Source: Flavobacterium hungaricum | GTDB taxonomy: Bacteria > Bacteroidota > Bacteroidia > Flavobacteriales > Flavobacteriaceae | Assembly: GCF_015182285.1 (NCBI RefSeq) | Contig: NZ_PRDM01000002.1 | Coordinates: 1-64,000, forward strand | Reading direction: 5' to 3' | DNA length: 64,000 nucleotides | Part shown: piece after piece, positions 8,287 to 15,563 of the stretch | Numbering within the stretch: the stretch's first letter is position 1 | How the letters are laid out: the number at the start of each line of letters is the position of its first letter | Translations under genes and position numbers: made by a program | The notes under the pieces: model-generated | The model's input: only the letters and a program-made list of their open reading frames with translations | What the model was told of the DNA's origin: nothing | Databases searched by the model: none

Positions 8287-8379
8287 GATAATTACAATTT
8301 AAATTTAGTAATAAAGATAACCTTTTTTAAATGTATAAAATTCTCAATAATTGTAATTTACAAAAAATTAACAATCTAT

Positions 8380-8856
8380 TTAATACACATAGGTTACAGC
8401 TTCATATTTTCCATCTTTTTCTACAAAGCTTACAAACGGAGAACCATTGGTAGCGGACTTAGTTTTGATTCTCATAGCAGTTTGTTTCTGGTTAGCAATA
8501 GGCGGTTCCCCTTTTGTCCTAGTCGAAACTCCTGTAAAAGTACCCGTCTGTTTCAGTCCTATAGTCTTTTCTTGAGGCAGAACAGTTACCATTTTGTAAT
8601 CGTCTTTTGAATCTACTATTACTTTATCAGAAATTTTCTGAGTTTGTTTTGATTGTTTGTTTGTAATAGATGAAACGGCATGTTTACTAATTTTAATTTC
8701 TTCAGAGCTTCCAACTGTTGAATAGTAAATTAAACCATTTTCATTTTTAATGAAATTAACATCTAGAGTTTCACCATTGTGTTTTGTGATTTGGTGTGTT
8801 TGAGAAATTGCAATATTTGCAAATAATAACGATAGCGTAAAATATAAAATTTTCAT
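8380..8856 (-). CDS. Secreted hypothetical protein
   Basis: The 158-residue protein begins with a clear Sec signal peptide (MKILYFTLSLLFANIAISQ; likely cleavage after Ser18 or Gln19). The mature part is rich in Lys, Thr and Gln and shows short beta-like segments such as HNGETLDVNFIKNENGLIYY, similar to small repeats found in Bacteroidota exported proteins. No domain was recognised and no lipobox is present. It is transcribed alone, with the long AT-rich gene-free region upstream. Confidence 0.75.
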   Translation of the reverse strand: MKILYFTLSLLFANIAISQTHQITKHNGETLDVNFIKNENGLIYYSTVGSSEEIKISKHAVSSITNKQSKQTQKISDKVIVDSKDDYKMVTVLPQEKTIGLKQTGTFTGVSTRTKGEPPIANQKQTAMRIKTKSATNGSPFVSFVEKDGKYEAVTYVY

Positions 8857-9519
8857 GATAATTAAGATTTAAATTAAAAAATGGCCAGACTCGAAATTTA
8901 AAACTAAACTTTACACCAATTCAACATTATGGAATTTTGTACATTATGATACAATTTGAAAAATACCTTTTACGCGAAATATTATCAAAATTATATCATA
9001 ATAAAAATGAGAACATAAAATTGTCTTTTCAAGAAATCAATTTTGAAATTATATTGAAATAAAAATTATCAGTTTTTAATTTCAGTACAAATTCGGTTTA
9101 GATTCTTTAACGGTAAATTTTAATTTTATAAAAATCATCACTGACTTTTTGGTATGGAGTTAAAAATAGCATCTTTATAAACAATTGTGTGTTAACAACC
9201 CGTTAAACTGATAAAAATAACAACTAAAACTAAAATAAAGAGCTTATTTAAACAATAATTCAAAAAACGAGTTATGAGTCATTATCTTTAAAAATCACTC
9301 TTAAAATCCATCTATTTAAGTCATTTTTAATAAATAATATTTATATAAAATAATATTTAAATATAAATTCTAAATAATAGATAGAATTTTATAAATCTAA
9401 TTTTAAAATAACTTTTATCAATATTAAAAAATTTCCTTTTTGATCCCAAAAATTGAAAATGAAATGAAAAAGAAAAATTTAATCACTCAAAATTTTAAAA
9501 AAGGAGCTAAAATCGGCAA

Positions 9520-9655
9520 AAATCAAAATAAAGCTTTTTAATAAATGATTTTTAAAATTATGAAAAGGAAGTCGGAAGAATTTTAAACTGGCTGCAAAAT
9601 CAATCTATGTTAATCGTTTTTAATTTAAAAAATTTATAAAAATTAGTATTTCAAT
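9520..9655. repeat. Imperfect long direct repeat, copy A
   Basis: This copy has conserved blocks AAATAAAGCTTT, GGAAG(T/C)(C/A)GGAAGA and TTTAATTTA...TTATAAAAATTA. The same blocks recur in the same order in copy B about 275 bp downstream. A third, weaker resemblance starts near 9235. The repeat lies in non-coding DNA. Confidence 0.6.
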
Positions 9656-9792
9656 CAATAAAATAAATAATTAATAAAATATATAAAATTTAAAAATTAA
9701 TAAATTTAAACTATAAAATAATTTTTTTCTATGATGATTGACTAAAAATCAAAAAATATCAATTATTCCCTCAAAAATTATTTTAAAAACAA

Positions 9793-9932
9793 CAAAACCT
9801 CAAATAAAGCTTTCTATTGAATTATTTTTTAAATTACGAAATGGAAGCAGGAAGATTTAAAAAAATAGCTTAAAATTAATTTATGAAAGCTAATTTTAAT
9901 TTATAAAAATTATTAAATTTACTTTTTCAATA
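9793..9932. repeat. Imperfect long direct repeat, copy B
   Basis: This is the second copy of the 9520-9655 element, with AAATAAAGCTTTC, GGAAGCAGGAAGA and TTTAATTTATAAAAATTATT in the same order and spacing. Divergence is mainly at A/T positions. Confidence 0.6.
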
Positions 9933-9944
9933 GTTATTTTATAT

Positions 9945-9975
9945 AATAAAAAAAAGCGCTTATAAAAGCGCTTTT
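9945..9975 (-). terminator. Terminator of glnS
   Basis: AAAAGCGCT and AGCGCTTTT form a compact GC-core stem, and the A run at 9945-9955 becomes a T run on the minus strand just after glnS. It fits a minus-strand intrinsic terminator. Confidence 0.85.
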
Positions 9976-9992
9976 AATAAATTTAGTTGATA

Positions 9993-12110
9993 TTACTTCT
10001 TTACCATTTCAGAAAGAATTTCAATTTCTCTTTCTGAAGCATTTTTTGGCGGATTAGAAAATAATATTAAAATTTGATCCGAAAATTGGTTTCTCAGATT
10101 TTCGTTTTCAATATCTCTCAAATTCAAAAGTGCTTTTGATCTCACATAAGTAGATTCACTTTTTAAAGACATTCCGTATAGTTTAAGAATATCTTCTTCT
10201 TCAACATCAGCCGATTTCAATCTTGAATATTTCAAAATAAACTGAGCAAAAAGCAATGAACTCTTATTATTGTTGATATTTTTCTTTAAAGAATTCTGTA
10301 ACAAAGAGAAACTAGAAACATTTTTGATGCTCTCCCCTATTGCACTTTCAATTGCAATACGTTCTGGCTTAGTCTCAACTTTAAAATATTTATTGATATC
10401 TTTTAAAGAATTATTAATACTGTTTTCTTCTTTTTTTCCTTTTTCTTCCCAAGCATCTTTTAGTCCAACAGTTTTGTTAAATACTAATTTTGAAGTAGTT
10501 GAGTCTTTATCAACAGTAAAATAACCTAAACGTTGAAACTGAAATTTATCTTCATTTTGAGCTGTTGCTAAACTTGGTTCAACATATCCAGTAACGATTT
10601 CTAACGAATTTGGATTAACAAAATCTAAGAAATTTTTGTCTTTATAACTGTCCGGTGCTTCATCTGTAAACAAACGATCGTATAAACGAACTTCTGCTTC
10701 TAATGCATGCTGAATTGAAACCCAATGCAACGTTCCAGATACTTTTCTCTGACTAGCTTCTGTCCCGCTTCCGCTTAAAGAATCGGTATCATAAGTTACA
10801 TGAATTTCTGTAATATTTCCTTCGGCATCTTTTACAACAGATTCACCTTTAATGATATACGCATTTTTAAGACGTACCTCTTTTCCTAAAGTTAAACGGA
10901 AAAATTTAGCAGGAGCTTCTTCTAAAAAGTCTTCTCTCTCAATGTACAATTCACGAGAAAAAGGTACTTTTCTAAAACCAGCATTTTCATCTTCTTGGTT
11001 ATTTTCAGCTTCCAGCCACTCCTCTTTTCCTTCTGGATAATTGGTAATTACCAGTTTTACAGGATCTAAAACAGCCATTACACGTGGTGCAATTTTGTTC
11101 AAATCTTCACGAATACAGAATTCTAAAACCGATACATTGATCAAATTATCACGTTTTGCAATACCAATTGTATTGGCAAAATTACGTAAAGAAGCTGCAG
11201 TATAACCACGTCTTCTTAACCCAGAAATTGTTGACATTCTTGGATCATCCCAACCGTTAACATGCTTTTCTTTAACTAGTTGCTGTAATTTTCTTTTACT
11301 AACAACCGTATGCGATAAGTTACGTCTTGCAAATTCTCTCTGCTTTGGACGCAGTTTATTTTCGTCTAAAATCTGATCTAAAAACCAATCGTATAATTCA
11401 CGGTGAGGCAAGAATTCAAGTGTACAAAATGAATGTGAAATGGCTTCTAAATAATCACTTTGTCCGTGTGCCCAGTCGTACATTGGATAGATTTTCCAAC
11501 TGTCACCCGTTCTATGGTGATGCTTGTGTAAAATCCTGTACATGATAGGATCACGCATCAACATATTGGTTGATTTCATGTCTATTTTTGCACGAAGAAT
11601 ATGTGTACCAGCCTCAAATTCACCGTTTTTCATTCTCTCGAACAAATCTAAATTTTCTTCAACAGAACGATTTCTGTACGGACTATCAGTTCCTACAGTC
11701 GATGGCGTTCCTTTTTGAATTGCCATATCTTCAGAAGATTGGCTGTCAACATAAGCTTTATCTTTTTTAATTAATAAAACTGCCCAATCGTACAATTGCT
11801 GAAAATAATCTGATGCATAACGCTCTTCTGCCCAGGTATAACCCAGCCATTCAACGTCTTTTTTAATGGCGTCAACAAATTCCTGTTCTTCTTTCTCTGG
11901 ATTTGTATCGTCAAAACGTAAATTCACAGGAGATTGATAATCAATTCCTAAACCAAAATTTAAAGCAATAGAACTAGCGTGTCCAATGTGTAAATAACCG
12001 TTTGGTTCTGGTGGAAAACGAAAATGAAGTTTAGTTTGTGAAAGACCTGATTTTAAATCTTCCTCTATGATTTGTTCAATAAAATTGAGTGATTTCTCTT
12101 CTGATGCCAT
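9993..12110 (-). CDS. glnS: Glutamine--tRNA ligase with C-terminal extension
   Basis: This is a class I synthetase that charges tRNA-Gln. The HIGH motif (PPEPNGYLHIGH) is near residues 33-44 and the KMSKS-type motif VVSKRKL near 268-274; the two beta-barrel anticodon-binding domains extend to about residue 555. At 705 residues it is some 150 longer than the E. coli enzyme. The extension (about 556-705) is helical, with HEAT-like phrases such as SKALLNLRDIENENLR. Some Bacteroidota GlnRS carry a YqeY domain here, but I see no YqeY signature. TATCTTTG on the minus strand (12130-12137) is a plausible -7 box. Enzyme call is certain; the role of the extension is unknown. Confidence 0.96.
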   Translation of the reverse strand: MASEEKSLNFIEQIIEEDLKSGLSQTKLHFRFPPEPNGYLHIGHASSIALNFGLGIDYQSPVNLRFDDTNPEKEEQEFVDAIKKDVEWLGYTWAEERYASDYFQQLYDWAVLLIKKDKAYVDSQSSEDMAIQKGTPSTVGTDSPYRNRSVEENLDLFERMKNGEFEAGTHILRAKIDMKSTNMLMRDPIMYRILHKHHHRTGDSWKIYPMYDWAHGQSDYLEAISHSFCTLEFLPHRELYDWFLDQILDENKLRPKQREFARRNLSHTVVSKRKLQQLVKEKHVNGWDDPRMSTISGLRRRGYTAASLRNFANTIGIAKRDNLINVSVLEFCIREDLNKIAPRVMAVLDPVKLVITNYPEGKEEWLEAENNQEDENAGFRKVPFSRELYIEREDFLEEAPAKFFRLTLGKEVRLKNAYIIKGESVVKDAEGNITEIHVTYDTDSLSGSGTEASQRKVSGTLHWVSIQHALEAEVRLYDRLFTDEAPDSYKDKNFLDFVNPNSLEIVTGYVEPSLATAQNEDKFQFQRLGYFTVDKDSTTSKLVFNKTVGLKDAWEEKGKKEENSINNSLKDINKYFKVETKPERIAIESAIGESIKNVSSFSLLQNSLKKNINNNKSSLLFAQFILKYSRLKSADVEEEDILKLYGMSLKSESTYVRSKALLNLRDIENENLRNQFSDQILILFSNPPKNASEREIEILSEMVKK

Positions 12111-12152
12111 TATTTTATAGTAATTTTAGCAAAGATAAAAAAAAGGTTTCAG

Positions 12153-12194
12153 GTTTCAGGTTTAAAGTTACTTAACTGGAGTTAAACCTGAAAC
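12153..12194. repeat. 13-bp inverted repeat between glnS and the antitoxin gene
   Basis: GTTTCAGGTTTAA (12153-12165) and TTAAACCTGAAAC (12182-12194) pair perfectly around a 16-nt loop. There is no T run. It sits in the divergent intergenic region and may be a transcript hairpin or operator; GGTTTCAGG-type repeats are common in Flavobacterium intergenic DNA. Confidence 0.7.
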
Positions 12195-12201
12195 TTTAAA
12201 C

Positions 12202-12228
12202 TTGAAACTAAATTTATTGGTATTTTTG
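12202..12228 (+). promoter_or_regulatory. Promoter of the antitoxin gene
   Basis: TTG (12202-12204), 16 bp, TATTTTTG (12221-12228) resembles the flavobacterial TTG-N17..23-TAnnTTTG promoter, with slightly short spacing. It lies 16 bp before the ATG at 12245. Confidence 0.6.
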
Positions 12229-12244
12229 TATAAATATTGAAGTT

Positions 12245-12463
12245 ATGAGACAATTAACCGTTACAATTCCAGACGATTTTTACGAAACTTTTATTAGTTT
12301 TTTTAAGCATATGCCTGATGTTTCTATAAATGAAACTCAAGAGAATGAAATTCCGCTTTGGCAGCAAGAAATGGTTTTAGATCGTATTAAAAATGCTAAG
12401 CCAGAAGATTATATAAGCTGGGAAGAATCAAAAAAAAGACTCAACGCTAAATGGAATAAATAA
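12245..12463 (+). CDS. Putative antitoxin of a ParDE/RelBE-type module
   Basis: The 72-residue protein begins MRQLTVTIPDDFYETFISFF, a short beta strand plus helix as in small ribbon-helix-helix-like antitoxins, and ends with a helical, charged tail containing PEDYISWEESKKRL. Proteins of this type pair in Bacteroidota with a RelE/ParE toxin, and such a gene follows 6 bp later, but it is broken by a stop codon. The antitoxin itself appears intact. No family signature beyond this resemblance could be confirmed, so function is inferred from pairing and size. Confidence 0.75.
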   Translation: MRQLTVTIPDDFYETFISFFKHMPDVSINETQENEIPLWQQEMVLDRIKNAKPEDYISWEESKKRLNAKWNK

Positions 12464-12469
12464 AAAATA

Positions 12470-12766
12470 ATGTTTGAAATAATTATTCTATTACGCGCTG
12501 ATTTAGAAGTAGATGAAATTGCCGAATAATATGAATCTCTATCAGATGGTTTAGGAACAAAATTCTTTAATGAGTATCAGAAATATGTAGATACTTTAAA
12601 TACATTTCCATTTTTTGAGGAAAAATATAATATTGTCCGCACATTACCACTAAAGAAATTCCCTTACACTATTCATTTTACAGTTGATGAAATTAACAAA
12701 ATAGTTGCTATTCATGCTGTAACTTCTAATTACCAAGATCCAAACACTACAAGAATAAAATTATAA
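12470..12766 (+). pseudogene. RelE/ParE-type toxin gene with in-frame nonsense codon
   Basis: Reading from ATG 12470 gives MFEIIILLRADLEVDEIAE, then TAA at 12527-12529, then the same frame continues for 78 codons (YESLSDGLGTKFFNEYQKYV... to ...SNYQDPNTTRIKL). Together they make a normal 98-residue RelE/ParE superfamily toxin, including the typical end TSNYQDPNTTR. Related proteins usually read EIAEYYE here, so a single TAT to TAA change is likely. No in-frame ATG follows the stop closely. It overlaps nothing and ends 2 bp before folB. Confidence 0.88.
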
Positions 12767-12768
12767 AA

Positions 12769-13128
12769 ATGGGAATCATTAAACTTAAAAATATCCGTAC
12801 TTTTTCTTACCATGGATGTTTAATTGAAGAAGGAAAAATAGGATCTGATTACACTGTAGATCTAAAAATAAAAACCAATTTACAGAAATCTGCTCAAACA
12901 GATCATCTTTTGGATACTGTTGATTACGTTCATTTGAACAAAATTGTGACCGAAGAAATGGCAATTCGTTCGCATTTATTAGAACATGTGGCTAAAAGAA
13001 TCAATATTCGTGTATTGGCAGAGATAGAAACTGTAGAAAAAACAACAGTTTGGGTTTCTAAAATAAATCCTCCTATTGGTGGTGATGTTGAGTCAGTTAC
13101 TATAAAAATGACAGAAATTAGAAAGTAA
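12769..13128 (+). CDS. folB: Dihydroneopterin aldolase
   Basis: This is a 119-residue enzyme of the folate pathway that cleaves dihydroneopterin to 6-hydroxymethyl-dihydropterin and glycolaldehyde. Family landmarks are visible: the N-terminal strand and YHGCLIEEGKIG near residues 14-25, the LLDTVDYVHL segment near 47-56 (with the Asp-Tyr that sits by the pterin), LLEHVAKRI near 67-75 and KINPPIGG near 98-105. It starts 2 bp after the broken toxin gene and may share its promoter. Confidence 0.94.
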   Translation: MGIIKLKNIRTFSYHGCLIEEGKIGSDYTVDLKIKTNLQKSAQTDHLLDTVDYVHLNKIVTEEMAIRSHLLEHVAKRINIRVLAEIETVEKTTVWVSKINPPIGGDVESVTIKMTEIRK

Positions 13129-13222
13129 TTATTTTATTTAAAATCGTATTTTTTCAAAATAGTTCATTCGAAACTTTTGAAATTTAAAGATTTTAGTTAC
13201 TTTTGCCATCCGTTCAAGTAAT

Positions 13223-13293
13223 GGCGTCGTGGCCGAGCGGCTAGGCTGGGCTCTGCAAAAGCTCCTACTCCGGTTCGAATCCGGACGATGCCT
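13223..13293 (+). tRNA. tRNA-Cys (anticodon GCA)
   Basis: The acceptor arms GGCGTCG and CGATGCC pair, with one G-U. The anticodon loop CTGCAAA reads GCA, the T arm is TCCGG-TTCGAAT-CCGGA, and the discriminator base is T, as usual for tRNA-Cys. CCA is not encoded. Length is 71 nt. A terminator follows at once, and 22 bp of the 3' end are duplicated at 13365. Confidence 0.95.
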
Positions 13294-13295
13294 CT

Positions 13296-13328
13296 AAAAC
13301 CTTCAAGGAAACTTGGAGGTTTTTTTTA
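13296..13328 (+). terminator. Terminator after tRNA-Cys
   Basis: AAACCTTCAAG and CTTGGAGGTTT pair, with one U-G, around GAAA and are followed by a run of T. It begins 3 bp after the tRNA. Confidence 0.88.
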
Positions 13329-13364
13329 TGATTAATTTTTAGAAAAAATTAGATAAAGATTTAC

Positions 13365-13386
13365 GTTCGAATCCGGACGATGCCTC
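13365..13386 (+). repeat. 22-bp duplicate of the tRNA-Cys 3' end (attachment-site-like)
   Basis: Bases 13365-13386 copy 13273-13294 exactly, covering the T loop, the 3' T stem, the acceptor strand and the base after the discriminator. Duplicated tRNA 3' ends are the classic mark of integrase-mediated insertion. Only 70 bp separate the two copies, so any element is gone or lies to the right. Confidence 0.8.
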
Positions 13387-13387
13387 A

Positions 13388-14032
13388 AGAAGATATACAG
13401 AAATGTGTCTCTTTTTTTTATGCCTAATTTTTCCGCAGTCTTGTCATTTCGACGAAGGAGAAATCCTCGCAAGAAGCTCCACAAAGATTGAATATTCATT
13501 TAGGAGTTACTCGTGGAGGATACAGAAATGTGTCTCTTTTTTATACCTAATTTTTCCGCAATCTTGTCATTTCGATGTAAGGAGAAATCTTTGCAAGAAG
13601 CTCCACAAAGATTGAATATTCACTTCGGAGTTACTCGTGGAGGATACAGAAATGTGTCTCTTTTTTTTATGCCTAATTTTTCCGCAATCTTGTCATTTCG
13701 ACGTAAGGAGAAATCTTAACAAGAAGCTCCACAAAGATTAAATATTCATTTCGGAGTTACTCATGGAGGATACAGAAATGTGTCTCTTTTTTTATGCCTA
13801 ATTTTTCCGCAATCTTGTCATTTCGACGAAGGAGAAATCTTCGCAAGAGGCTCCACAAAGATTGAATATTCATTTAGGAGTTACTCGTGGAGGATACAGA
13901 AATGTGTCTCTTTTTTTATACCTAATTTTTCCGCAATCTTGTCATTTCGACAAAGGAGAAATCTTCGCAAGAAGCTCCACAAAGATTGAATATTTATTTC
14001 GGAGTTATTCGTGGAGATTTCTCCTTCTTCTG
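13388..14032. repeat. Five tandem copies of a ~125-bp REP-like element
   Basis: Units start at TACAGAAATGTGTCTC at 13396, 13521, 13645, 13771 and 13895, giving periods of 125, 124, 126 and 124 bp. Each contains TTGTCATTTCGAC, a GGAGAAATC block, CTCCAC, and GGAGTTACTCGTGGAG. In the last unit AAGGAGAAATC (13953) pairs with GATTTCTCCTT (14016), and CTCCAC pairs with GTGGAG, so the basic element is an imperfect palindrome of about 74 bp. Short reading frames across the array are by-products of the period and are not annotated. Confidence 0.9.
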
Positions 14033-14117
14033 AATAACAAACCAGACTAAAATAACAATCAACTTTGTTAAATTTTAAAAACCTTGACAAAGGTCTAATA
14101 AACAATAATAAACACAA

Positions 14118-14144
14118 AAAAACCTCTGAAATTCAGAGGTTTTA
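14118..14144. terminator. Bidirectional terminator downstream of the LysE-type gene
   Basis: AAAACCTCTG and CAGAGGTTTT form a stem around AAATT, with A and T runs on either side. It lies 26 bp beyond the stop of the minus-strand gene. Confidence 0.85.
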
Positions 14145-14169
14145 TTTTATAATTTTGAGTTATTAACAA

Positions 14170-14850
14170 CTATTTCTTTTCAATTCTTTCAAAAGCATTT
14201 TTTACCATTTCTTTCTCTTTTGGGAACCATCCCTGAGTGATTAAAGCCACTCCAAAAACCATCAAAACAATACTAATTATTTTCTTTATTTTTAGAATAT
14301 TGTTTGGTGTCATTTTAGACTTTAACTGTTTAGCTAATAGAATTTTAAAACAATCAACTAATAAATAAGTAATAATAACTGATGCAAAAAAGGTAATCAT
14401 TCTTGAATTCTGCATTTCTAATTTTGGCCCTACAGAAATAATTACTGCCAGCCAAAAACCAAGAACACCAATGTTAATAACGTTAAGTAAAAAACCTTTT
14501 ATGAATAAACTTCCGTAGTTTCTCTTGATGATATCACGATCAATTTCTTCATCATCCATCTTTTCGTTATTTTTTAATCTAACAAAAGAAATTATACCGT
14601 AGGCCAGCATTATAATTCCGCCAAAAATAAAAAGAGCTGGTTTATCTTTTAAGCTCGAAATCAATCTATAACTTCCTAAATAGGCAATTGCTATAAAAAA
14701 AATATCACCTAAGACTACACCAAAATCAAAAACAATTGCCGCTCTAAATCCCTTTGTAATACTGGTTTCTAATAGTATAAAAAATACTGGTCCGACCATA
14801 AAGCTTAAAAAAAGTCCCCACGGAAGACCAGACACAATATCATTTATCAT
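14170..14850 (-). CDS. LysE family transporter
   Basis: The 226-residue protein has about six hydrophobic segments. The N-terminus GLFLSFMVGPVFFILLETSI carries the GP-rich motif of LysE/RhtB exporters, and FGVVLGDIFFIAIAYLG matches the second helix. The family exports amino acids across the inner membrane; the substrate cannot be told here. It follows the GIN-domain gene by 15 bp and rnr lies further upstream on the same strand, so the three may be one operon ending at the 14118 hairpin. Confidence 0.87.
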   Translation of the reverse strand: MINDIVSGLPWGLFLSFMVGPVFFILLETSITKGFRAAIVFDFGVVLGDIFFIAIAYLGSYRLISSLKDKPALFIFGGIIMLAYGIISFVRLKNNEKMDDEEIDRDIIKRNYGSLFIKGFLLNVINIGVLGFWLAVIISVGPKLEMQNSRMITFFASVIITYLLVDCFKILLAKQLKSKMTPNNILKIKKIISIVLMVFGVALITQGWFPKEKEMVKNAFERIEKK

Positions 14851-14865
14851 TCAAAAAAAATTAGT

Positions 14866-15534
14866 TTATTTTACCTGTTCTATTTTACCTCCAAAAACTT
14901 TTTTCTCATTAATTTGTTTTGGATTTCCATAAATGTAAATAGAGCCTCCTGCGTTAACTTTTGCGTCCACAAGGGTCGAAGCATTCACATCTGCTTTTCC
15001 GCCCGCAGAAACGCTTACTTTCGTCTGAGAGGTTGCTAATTTACTTGCCAGAAGATATCCTCCCGCTCCTAAACCAGCATCTAGATTATCTGCTTTACCG
15101 GTTAAAGTGATTTCACCTCCAGAAACAGAACTCACATTCAGCTTATCAACGTTCAAATCTACATTAATTTTTCCGCCTTCCTGTGCACTAACTTTAAAAG
15201 AAGTTGCTTTAATTGTTTCCTTGCCTATAACTTCGGCACCTTCGTTAACATCAATCAATTCTATGTGTTTGTAATACACGGTAATATCTAAATCGTTACC
15301 AGATAAAAGTTTTGGAAAAGGCATTCTTAATTTTAATAAGCCTTTCTTGTTAACAACTTCTACTTCTGATTCTCTAGCGCCTTTTATTACAATCTTATTT
15401 TCTGAAGACTGTACTAATTTTACACTCAGTTTATCGAAAACCTTAACTGAATCAAAATCTCCTAACTCCTTTGTTACTTGTCCAAAAGACAGTTGCGCAA
15501 CTAATATTGCGGCTCCTATAATTAACTTTCTCAT
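14866..15534 (-). CDS. Head GIN domain (DUF2807) exported protein
   Basis: This is a 222-residue protein with an N-terminal signal peptide (about 1-18, MRKLIIGAAILVAQLSFG) and a repetitive beta-rich body with short periodic phrases such as VSAQEGGKINVDL, VSSVSGGEITLTG and VSAGGKADVNAS. This pattern is the DUF2807 or putative auto-transporter adhesin head GIN domain, which forms a beta-helix-like fold. It is likely periplasmic or surface-bound, of unknown function. It lies 29 bp downstream of rnr and 15 bp upstream of the LysE-type gene. Confidence 0.88.
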   Translation of the reverse strand: MRKLIIGAAILVAQLSFGQVTKELGDFDSVKVFDKLSVKLVQSSENKIVIKGARESEVEVVNKKGLLKLRMPFPKLLSGNDLDITVYYKHIELIDVNEGAEVIGKETIKATSFKVSAQEGGKINVDLNVDKLNVSSVSGGEITLTGKADNLDAGLGAGGYLLASKLATSQTKVSVSAGGKADVNASTLVDAKVNAGGSIYIYGNPKQINEKKVFGGKIEQVK

Positions 15535-15563
15535 CTTTAAATTTTTAAATTATTAAATCAACT

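Larger units (their letters stand above)
8857..9945. other. AT-rich gene-free region
   Basis: Almost 1.1 kb of very AT-rich sequence lies between the start of the secreted protein gene and the glnS terminator. No open reading frame of useful length and no RNA gene were found. It contains an imperfect long direct repeat (annotated separately). The first 150 bases probably hold the promoter of the minus-strand gene at 8856, but no convincing box could be fixed. Confidence 0.7.

Noticed and set aside
9993..10440. YqeY domain in the GlnRS extension
   Set aside because: No YqeY signature could be read in residues 556-705; the extension is left unassigned.
13403..14117. Several 62-78 codon frames in the 125-bp array
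   Set aside because: They are repeats of the same phrase produced by the tandem units (SCHFDEGEI and similar) and have no start context.
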